A DNA stretch of 50,835 nt from Pseudoalteromonas luteoviolacea H33-S (GTDB lineage: Bacteria > Pseudomonadota > Gammaproteobacteria > Enterobacterales > Alteromonadaceae), in NCBI RefSeq assembly GCF_001625695.1, contig NZ_AUXY01000103.1, positions 1 through 50,835 on the forward strand, in the 5' to 3' direction. Within the stretch, counting starts at the first letter, position 1, and each line of letters begins with the position of its first letter. The notes below the pieces were generated by a model. That model did no database searches. It was not told the origin of the DNA and saw nothing but the letters and a program-made list of their open reading frames with translations. Below are positions 44,980 to 50,835 of the stretch, piece by piece. The translations under genes and the position numbers were made by a program.

Positions 44980-46980
44980 ATGAATTTTCAAGAACAAATA
45001 AAGCAGGGTATCCCTAGCGTATTGCCTGAAGCAAAGCCATATCCGGCAGGGGCAAACCGTGCGCCAAAGCGTAAAGACATTTTAAGCCCAGAAGAAAAGC
45101 AGCTAGCAGTTAGAAACGCGCTGCGTTACTTCCCAAAAGAGTGGCACAATGAACTCGCTACTGAATTTGCACTAGAGCTAAAAGATTTCGGTCGTATTTA
45201 TATGTACCGCTTTAAGCCTAATTATGAGCTTAAGGCGCGTTCAATTTCAGACTATCCAGCTAAATGCGAGCAAGCTGCGGCAATCATGTTGATGATTGAC
45301 AACAACTTAGATCCGGCAGTTGCACAGCATCCAGAAGAGCTTATCACTTATGGTGGTAACGGTGCAGTATTCCAAAACTGGGCACAATACTTACTTGCGA
45401 TGAAGTACTTAAGTGAAATGGAAGAAGACCAAACACTTCACATGTACTCTGGCCACCCGATGGGATTATTCCCGTCATCAAAAGATGCACCACGCGTTGT
45501 CGTAACAAACGGTATGATGATCCCGAACTACTCTCAGCCAGATGATTGGGAAAAGTTCAACGCACTGGGTGTAACACAGTACGGCCAGATGACAGCGGGT
45601 TCTTTCATGTACATTGGTCCTCAGGGCATTGTACACGGTACAACTATTACGGTAATGAATGCATTCCGTAAAGTACTTGAAAAGGGCGATAGTCCAAAAG
45701 GCAAGATCTTCTTAACCGCAGGTCTTGGCGGCATGAGTGGTGCACAGCCTAAAGCAGGTAATATCGCTAACTGTATTACTGTATGTGCAGAGGTAAACCC
45801 GAAAGCAGCGATTAAACGTCACGAGCAAGGTTGGGTGGATGAATTAGTCGACAATATGCCTGATTTGGTTGCACGTGTTAAAAAAGCACAAGCAGGCGAA
45901 GAGGTGGTGTCTATTGCATTCATCGGTAACATCGTTGATGTATGGGAGTCATTCCTAGCAGAAGATATTTTTGTACACCTTGGTTCTGACCAAACATCTC
46001 TTCATAACCCTTGGTCAGGCGGCTACTACCCAGTTGGGATCAGCTATGAAGAGTCAAACCGCTTAATTCGTGAAGAACCAGAAGTATTCAAAGAAAAAGT
46101 ACAAGCGACACTTAAGCGCCACGCAGACGCTGTTAACAAGCATACTGCTAAAGGCACTTACTTCTTCGATTACGGTAACGCGTTCTTACTTGAGTCTTCG
46201 CGCGCTGGTGGCGATGTGATGGCCGCAAACGGTATCGACTTTAAATATCCGTCTTATGTTCAGGATATTTTAGGCCCAATGTGTTTTGACTATGGCTTTG
46301 GTCCATTCCGTTGGGTGTGTACATCAGGTAAACCTGAAGATTTAGACAAGACTGACGCAATTGCTGCAAAAGTGCTCGAAGAGATCATGGCTGAATCTCC
46401 AGAAGAAATTCAGCAGCAGATGCAAGACAACATTACTTGGATCAAAGACGCAAAAGAAAACAAGCTGGTTGTTGGCTCGCAAGCACGTATTCTTTATGCG
46501 GATGCCGAAGGCCGTATCAAGATTGCCAAAGCATTTAATGACGCTATTGAGCGTGGTGAAATTGGTCCAGTTGTGCTTGGTCGTGACCATCACGATGTAT
46601 CTGGCACTGATTCACCATTCCGTGAAACATCTAACATCTATGATGGCAGCCGTTTTACAGCTGATATGGCGATCCACAACGTTATCGGCGATGGTTTCCG
46701 TGGCGCTACTTGGGTTTCAATTCACAATGGCGGCGGTGTTGGCTGGGGTGAAGTTATCAATGGTGGCTTTGGTATGTTGTTAGATGGGTCAAGCGATGCT
46801 GAACGTCGACTAGAATCTATGCTGCTATTTGATGTCAACAATGGTATTGCACGTCGTAGCTGGGCGCGTAACGAAGAAGCTAATTTTGCAATTAAACGTG
46901 AAATGGCCAGAACGCCGAAATTGAAAGTAACACTTTCGAACAACGTGGATGATGATATTTTAGATAATTTATCTCTATAA
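44980..46980 (+). CDS. hutU: Urocanate hydratase, long form
   Basis: Second step of histidine degradation: urocanate to imidazolonepropionate using tightly bound NAD+. It has 666 residues, about 110 more than the common bacterial HutU (about 555) and close to the eukaryotic urocanases. The NAD-binding region TAGLGGMSGAQPKA and the active-site segment GPMCFDYGFGPFRWVCTSG are intact. It follows hutH by 11 bp with AAGGAAA, so the two form an operon. The later genes hutI and hutG are not in the window. Confidence 0.95.
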   Translation: MNFQEQIKQGIPSVLPEAKPYPAGANRAPKRKDILSPEEKQLAVRNALRYFPKEWHNELATEFALELKDFGRIYMYRFKPNYELKARSISDYPAKCEQAAAIMLMIDNNLDPAVAQHPEELITYGGNGAVFQNWAQYLLAMKYLSEMEEDQTLHMYSGHPMGLFPSSKDAPRVVVTNGMMIPNYSQPDDWEKFNALGVTQYGQMTAGSFMYIGPQGIVHGTTITVMNAFRKVLEKGDSPKGKIFLTAGLGGMSGAQPKAGNIANCITVCAEVNPKAAIKRHEQGWVDELVDNMPDLVARVKKAQAGEEVVSIAFIGNIVDVWESFLAEDIFVHLGSDQTSLHNPWSGGYYPVGISYEESNRLIREEPEVFKEKVQATLKRHADAVNKHTAKGTYFFDYGNAFLLESSRAGGDVMAANGIDFKYPSYVQDILGPMCFDYGFGPFRWVCTSGKPEDLDKTDAIAAKVLEEIMAESPEEIQQQMQDNITWIKDAKENKLVVGSQARILYADAEGRIKIAKAFNDAIERGEIGPVVLGRDHHDVSGTDSPFRETSNIYDGSRFTADMAIHNVIGDGFRGATWVSIHNGGGVGWGEVINGGFGMLLDGSSDAERRLESMLLFDVNNGIARRSWARNEEANFAIKREMARTPKLKVTLSNNVDDDILDNLSL

Positions 46981-46990
46981 CCGCATTTTA

Positions 46991-47027
46991 ATATAGAGCT
47001 TAAGGCAATCTTAAGCTCTATATTTTT
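46991..47027 (+). terminator. Strong terminator of the hutHU operon
   Basis: A perfect 14-bp stem (ATATAGAGCTTAAG/CTTAAGCTCTATAT), five-base loop, then T-run. Confidence 0.92.
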
Positions 47028-47357
47028 GCTCAAAAACCCCCCGCCCAGACAAAATATACATTTCTATATCCTCAGCTACATCTTCTTCGATAACTTAGGT
47101 GCGTGTGAAAGCTCACTTATTGCTCGATCAAATCTAATCATTAAGTATTTAAATAAGAAAATACTCTAGTGAGTTTTATCTAATAATAACGTACTGGTTT
47201 TGTAACGAAATGAGAAAATTTATTCCCATTTTATGCTGATGTGTTAAATCCGCTCAAAATAAAGACATTATTTAATTAGTAAATTCAAAAAAATGGCATA
47301 ATAATGAAATATAAATCCATGTTTTTGATCAAAAAAGTATAAAATTTCACATAAATA
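47028..47357. other. Spacer upstream of precursor gene 3
   Basis: About 330 bp, strongly AT-rich, without a gene. It presumably contains the promoter of the precursor peptide unit. Confidence 0.4.
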
Positions 47358-47381
47358 AGGTTTTTAAGGATGAAAAAACCT
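47358..47381 (+). promoter_or_regulatory. Leader hairpin upstream of precursor gene 3
   Basis: AGGTTTTT (47358-47365) pairs with AAAAACCT (47374-47381). The loop holds an AAGG box and the ATG of an 18-residue reading frame. It could control translation of the short frame and, by coupling, of the precursor. The function is inferred. Confidence 0.4.
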
Positions 47382-47426
47382 GATATCGTGTCTGTGTTGA
47401 ATGTAACTAACCAAAGGAAATTATAA
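47370..47426 (+). CDS. Possible 18-residue leader peptide coupled to precursor gene 3
   Basis: An open frame (MKKPDIVSVLNVTNQRKL) whose stop codon shares a base with the start codon of the precursor (TAATG). Such overlap is typical of translational coupling. It may be chance because the frame is so short. Confidence 0.3.
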   Translation: MKKPDIVSVLNVTNQRKL

Positions 47427-47596
47427 TGTTACTTAAATTAAGCAAAAAGAAAGTAAAAAACCTAAGCGCGTCTAAAAAGTCGCTTAATAATCAACAGACA
47501 CCTCAGGTTGGTGGTGGACAAACTTTTGAAACAATCGGTTGCTTACCAACCGTGAAGTGCCAGGTTTCTTGGCAGTGTTATTCAGACGACTGCTAA
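47426..47596 (+). CDS. GG-leader precursor peptide 3
   Basis: 56 residues: leader MLLKLSKKKVKNLSASKKS...TPQVGGG (31 residues), then a 25-residue tail QTFETIGCLPTVKC... with four Cys. AAAGGAAA lies 7 bases upstream of the ATG. The leader matches the peptides at 34456 and 41665, and the TIGCxP motif in the tail is shared with the first. Likely a secreted, probably modified or disulfide-bonded peptide; the exporter and any modifying enzyme are elsewhere or absent. Confidence 0.72.
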   Translation: MLLKLSKKKVKNLSASKKSLNNQQTPQVGGGQTFETIGCLPTVKCQVSWQCYSDDC

Positions 47597-47604
47597 CGAA
47601 AAAA

Positions 47605-47625
47605 ACAAGCATTGCTTGTGTTTGT
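47605..47625 (+). terminator. Possible terminator of precursor gene 3
   Basis: A 6-bp stem ACAAGC/GCTTGT with a three-base loop, then GTTTGT. Weak. Confidence 0.45.
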
Positions 47626-47856
47626 AAATATCCTTAACCCTTGTCGTAGGTCTTAATTGACCTACTTTCAGTTTTAAAACTACGCTTTTCATTTCTTAGA
47701 TATAAACTTCATATATATTTTAATTGGTCTTTGTTAAACAAGGTTTCAATCTAGATTTGTTATTGCCTGTGCTGAGTAAAGCTCGACAAGTCCAATGAGT
47801 GAGTTTATGAATACCAAGGCGTACGCGCGGTTTAAAAGTAAAATAAAGGAATAAAC

Positions 47857-48474
47857 ATGGCACTAAGTCAGATTAAAAATGTGGTTTTTGATATAGGCAA
47901 CGTTGTTGTTCGTTGGTCTCCTGCGGAAATTATTAGACTGACGTTCCCTGATTCACAATCTCAGGAGCAATTAGTACAGTCCGTGTTTGGCTCTAACATA
48001 TGGCTAGATATCAATAAAGGCATGCTGGGTGAGTACGAGACTAAGCAAAAGTACCAACAAGCACTTGGATTTAGCGCACAAGATACAGAGCGCCTATTTT
48101 ACTACATCAAGCAAACGCAAATTCTACTCTATCAAGCAACAGATCTTATTTTACAGGTTAAGCAAGCGGGATATGGCGTATATGCACTGACAGATAATGT
48201 GCACGAAACGGTAGAATTTTTAAAGCGAACCTATGATTTTTGGGGCCTTTTTGATGGTGAGATAATCTCTGCTGATTTAGGTGTTTTAAAACCGCAACCA
48301 GAGATTTATCACGCGCTGTTAGAGCAATATAAATTGGCCTCAAATGAAACAGTGTTCCTCGATGATATGCCACATAACGTTGCTGGCGCAAAGGCGGTGG
48401 GTATGGAGGCGATACAATTTGAGAGTGTAGAGCAAGCCCGAAAAGCCTTATATGCTTTGGGGTTAGTATTTTAG
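47857..48474 (+). CDS. HAD superfamily phosphatase, YihX-like
   Basis: 205 residues. The nucleophile motif is VVFDIGNVVVRW near residue 10 (FDxGNV as in the glucose-1-phosphatase YihX group), an alpha-helical cap follows, then motif II ALTDN, motif III Lys in GVLKPQPEIY and motif IV FLDDMPHNVAGA. Cytoplasmic. The substrate is probably a small phosphosugar. AAGGA precedes the ATG. Confidence 0.88.
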   Translation: MALSQIKNVVFDIGNVVVRWSPAEIIRLTFPDSQSQEQLVQSVFGSNIWLDINKGMLGEYETKQKYQQALGFSAQDTERLFYYIKQTQILLYQATDLILQVKQAGYGVYALTDNVHETVEFLKRTYDFWGLFDGEIISADLGVLKPQPEIYHALLEQYKLASNETVFLDDMPHNVAGAKAVGMEAIQFESVEQARKALYALGLVF

Positions 48475-48604
48475 AATCGTTTTTACGTCGATTTGCAGCT
48501 ACTTTTGCATATTATAGCGATATATAAATGTCGATATTAAAATGCATTTAACTTTTATTTAATCCAGTCGATATAATAAAAGAAATGGTTGTAAGGAAAA
48601 CGAC

Positions 48605-49369
48605 ATGAAAATAAATTCAGGTGTTGGAGCGTTAATAAACGCACGTAATACTGCTATCGATAAAACGCTCCAAAACACTTCCCAAAGCCCAGAAAAAATT
48701 ACAGAGCAAGACCAACAGATTATACTCAAGAATTCAACGCCGATTAATTCTGAGGCAGAAGCGCTACGAGGTAAATCAGACAATGGCAAACTTGTGACTC
48801 TGATCTACACGCGAAGTGGTCGGTTAGATCTGCCCAAAAGATATGAGGAGCATCGAGAGCTGCTTGAGAGAGTCATAAACTCGGCAAGTAAACTGTATTT
48901 GCATGATACGCCAGCAGCGGCTGATAGAATGGCGGAGCAGTATGAGTCGATTTTGGCGTCTTTACGCGAGGAGATCCCTCAGCTTGATCACCTAAGTTGG
49001 GGTTTTTCTATAGATACATCAGGGAAACTCATTGCAACAGGCCACCTAAATCAAACGCAAAAAGAGATTGTAGAAGAGGCGTTGAACAGTAATGAGAAAT
49101 TGGTGAATGCGGCGCAAGATTTTAAATACCATTTCTTAGAAGGGCTACAAATAGAAAGAGGAAGCGTGGGTACTAGTCAGTATTGGGGAAAATATGATGT
49201 TAATGAAGAAAACTTTGCTGACATTATCGATTTTAAAGAAATGTTTGAACAAAGCTGGAGCTCAGCGGAACAGATAGAGTCCTATGGCTACCTGATAAAT
49301 AAGTGGGAGTGGACTGCGAACATTGCCGATCAATTACAGGCAAGGGCAGAGCCGAAATTTGCCAAATGA
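48605..49369 (+). CDS. Protein of unknown function
   Basis: 254 residues, hydrophilic, no signal peptide or membrane helix, no Cys. The N-terminal 60 residues are Asn/Gln/Thr-rich and probably disordered (MKINSGVGALINARN). A mixed alpha/beta domain with GKLVTLIYTRSGRLDLP and LDHLSWGFSIDTSGKL follows. AAGGAAA precedes the ATG. The N-terminus is reminiscent of the 437-residue protein at 35013 and of flagellar-type export substrates. I do not recognise a family. Confidence 0.6.
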   Translation: MKINSGVGALINARNTAIDKTLQNTSQSPEKITEQDQQIILKNSTPINSEAEALRGKSDNGKLVTLIYTRSGRLDLPKRYEEHRELLERVINSASKLYLHDTPAAADRMAEQYESILASLREEIPQLDHLSWGFSIDTSGKLIATGHLNQTQKEIVEEALNSNEKLVNAAQDFKYHFLEGLQIERGSVGTSQYWGKYDVNEENFADIIDFKEMFEQSWSSAEQIESYGYLINKWEWTANIADQLQARAEPKFAK

Positions 49370-49608
49370 TATATCTACAGTAAAAACACAAACAAAGTAG
49401 CTCAAGTAGCTCATAACATAATGAGTTTTCCACTGTTTTAACATAATAAATACCAGCTTGATTTTAGCTAAGGTTTTACTGGTATTCCTTAGCATTGTTA
49501 TATGCGCATGGAGCATAAATAAAAAGGGAGGTTTCATAGCAAATTCAACTTTAACTTATTTTTATGTGCATCTGAATAGTATTCGGAATTTGTCACATAT
49601 CACTGTTA
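49370..49608. other. Spacer before the repeat cluster
   Basis: AT-rich. Short open frames on both strands (60-67 codons) lack ribosome binding sites and recognisable products. Confidence 0.4.
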
Positions 49609-49624
49609 TACGACAATTGTCGTA
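49609..49624. repeat. 16-bp perfect palindrome
   Basis: TACGACAATTGTCGTA reads the same on both strands. Its half CGACA/TGTCG recurs in the repeat block about 150 bp to the right. Confidence 0.6.
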
Positions 49625-49701
49625 CTTTAACGATTTGTAACTTGGTGACATCTGATTAACTTATTGTTATGGTTGAAGGTATTAAAGTGCGTATCTGAAA
49701 A

Positions 49702-49775
49702 GCTGTTGTTATGCGGCAGATATGATGCTGTTGTTATGCGACAGATATGATGCTGTTGTTATGCGACATTTGTCG
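49702..49775. repeat. 25-bp tandem repeats ending in a palindrome
   Basis: Copies at 49702-49726 and 49727-49751 differ by one base; a third is partial (49752-49768). The unit is GCTGTTGTTATGCGRCAGATATGAT. The last copy runs into CGACATTTGTCG (49764-49775). Read on the minus strand, each unit begins TGTCGCATAACAAC (TGCCG in one copy), like the multiple transposase sites at ends of TniA/TnsB-type transposons. Operator or iteron use is an alternative. Confidence 0.6.
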
Positions 49776-49830
49776 TAGATAAAAATGTTAACCATCTACT
49801 CGACTTCAGTAGCAATTATAAGGAATGAAA

Positions 49831-50664
49831 GTGAAACAAAACCCTTTCTCATTTTACGATTTTTTAGGCTATATGCTCCCTGGAGCCGTGTTGTTATACA
49901 TAGTAACATTCGTATTCGGAGTAGATGATCTAGTCACTAGATTGAGTTTAGAAGACACCAGTAACTCTACTGCAAGTCAATTGCTGAGTTTTATACCTGC
50001 GGTTATTTGTTCGTATTTACTCGGCCATGTGTTGGCTATAGGCTCGTCTGCATTAATTGAAGCATTTACAAACTATGCTAATGGCTACCCGTCCGAGTTC
50101 CTTTTTGATGTTAAGCCGGCAGCTTACCTATCAAGTGATACATGTGGTGGGCAACTTGGTCGTATAGTTTTGTGGCTTCTTATTTTACCGATTTCAGTCT
50201 TCAAGTTAGTCTTGAAAGACACTCTAAAAATCAAAATGTTTAATCAAGCTAAGTCACTTCCAAAGCCGCTCCGAGAGGCTACTTTTAAGAAATGTACAGC
50301 TATCCTAAGCGAAGATATCAAAGTGGACACTTCACAAATGAAGTTAGAAAACGGGATCGATGGGGATTATTTGAGGCTTCTTTATCACTTTGTCTTTGAA
50401 AATTCGGAAAGGCATTCGGGAAAACTACAAAACTACGTGGCACTATACGGGCTAACGCGTAATGTCTCGTTTGTTTTTATTGTGCTTTTTTGGGGCGCAG
50501 TCTATTCATACTTTTTTGCAAGCCAACTCAATATTGGGTTAGTGCATATTGGTTCATTTGCTACGCTAGCTTATGTTTTTTATATCGGCTTTGTTAAGTT
50601 CTATCGTAGGTATAGCTTAGAGGCTGTAATGGCAGCGAGTGTGTTCAGTAAAAAAGATGGTTAA
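49831..50664 (+). CDS. Membrane protein of unknown function, probable integron cassette gene
   Basis: 277 residues from GTG 49831, which has AAGGA 6 bases upstream; the ATG at 49825 lies directly on that box. The start motif FSFYDFLGYMLPG introduces the first membrane helix. Helices lie at about 15-30, 52-72, 110-127 and two near the C-terminus (about 212-255), with a cytoplasmic loop of about 80 residues. No family is recognised. The TAA stop is inside the attC-like site that follows, as in many mobile gene cassettes. Confidence 0.65.
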   Translation: MKQNPFSFYDFLGYMLPGAVLLYIVTFVFGVDDLVTRLSLEDTSNSTASQLLSFIPAVICSYLLGHVLAIGSSALIEAFTNYANGYPSEFLFDVKPAAYLSSDTCGGQLGRIVLWLLILPISVFKLVLKDTLKIKMFNQAKSLPKPLREATFKKCTAILSEDIKVDTSQMKLENGIDGDYLRLLYHFVFENSERHSGKLQNYVALYGLTRNVSFVFIVLFWGAVYSYFFASQLNIGLVHIGSFATLAYVFYIGFVKFYRRYSLEAVMAASVFSKKDG

Positions 50665-50753
50665 CAAGGCATTTAAGAGTGATTCACAACGCTTGGCGGT
50701 TTCGCTTCGCTCAAGTATAGCCAAGCGTTGCTCACACCTTAATGCGGCGTTGG
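50660..50753 (+). mobile_element. Integron attC-like recombination site
   Basis: The outer left end GGTTAACAAGGC and right end GCGGCGTTGGT match the layout of Vibrio-type attC sites. Inner arms CAACGCTTGGC and GCCAAGCGTTG form a perfect 11-bp stem, and the flanks (GCATTTAAGAGTGA / CTCACACCTTAATGC) pair imperfectly with bulges, as attC bottom strands do. The loop is TTTCGCTTCGCTC-like. The right core GTTGGTA departs slightly from GTTRRRY. No integrase gene lies in the window. Confidence 0.82.
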
Positions 50754-50835
50754 TATGACTCCCTCTGTCAAGTTATACACACTGATCCTTGCCTAACTTT
50801 AAGCCATAATTTCCTAACTCGAATTAGAAAGAGTT
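50754..50835. other. Right edge after the attC site
   Basis: 82 bases without an ORF. It may be the start of a further cassette or ordinary flanking DNA. Confidence 0.3.

Noticed and set aside
49334..49640. Open frames of 60-67 codons on both strands after the 48605 gene
   Set aside because: Hydrophobic frames from AT-rich DNA, no ribosome binding sites, partly antisense to the preceding gene.
49702..49775. CRISPR array
   Set aside because: The 25-bp units are directly contiguous without unique spacers and only 2.7 copies exist; no cas genes.

Overview
The window looks like chromosomal DNA of a marine gammaproteobacterium of the Alteromonadales, most likely Pseudoalteromonas. This is inferred from the moderately AT-rich composition, the norM/ribE/DUF3080 neighbourhood, DUF3718 and DUF445 proteins, four tandem tRNA-Val genes, a hut locus with a long-form urocanase, and a Vibrio-like integron attC site. 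No database search was possible, so the genus is an inference.

Layout. (1) 0.3-7.1 kb: a complete type I restriction-modification system, hsdR-hsdM-hsdS. (2) 7.9-12.7 kb: an unrecognised two-gene unit. A small protein with a DHH phosphoesterase-like signature is followed 14 bp later by a 1299-residue protein with a CorA-like stalk and two membrane helices. It sits beside the restriction system and is the best candidate for an undescribed (possibly defence) system. (3) 12.7-19.4 kb: core-type genes: four tRNA-Val(GAC) genes with a stable-RNA promoter, a DUF3080 lipoprotein, the MATE exporter norM, ribE, a CPXCG protein, a fructosamine-kinase homologue that lacks both catalytic Asp residues, DUF445 and DUF3718. 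(4) 19.8-22.5 kb: two tandem exported amidohydrolases, the second without metal ligands. (5) 22.6-42.3 kb: an accessory-looking stretch of small exported orphans mixed with gdhA, an NmrA-like reductase, a winged-helix/PD40 membrane regulator, a beta-propeller protein, a LysE exporter, an M20 peptidase and an alpha/beta hydrolase. (6) 42.3-47.0 kb: the histidine utilisation genes hutH-hutU with a divergent LysR regulator. (7) 47-50.8 kb: a HAD phosphatase, an orphan protein, a cluster of 25-bp repeats and palindromes, and a membrane-protein gene whose stop codon lies in an integron attC-like site.

Three unannotated short genes (34.5, 41.7 and 47.4 kb) encode 56-66-residue peptides. They share a Lys-rich leader ending in a Gly-Gly motif and have divergent Cys-containing tails, which suggests a dispersed family of ribosomally made, modified peptide precursors. 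No maturation enzyme or exporter is in the window. The first carries a one-base frameshift directly after its start codon.
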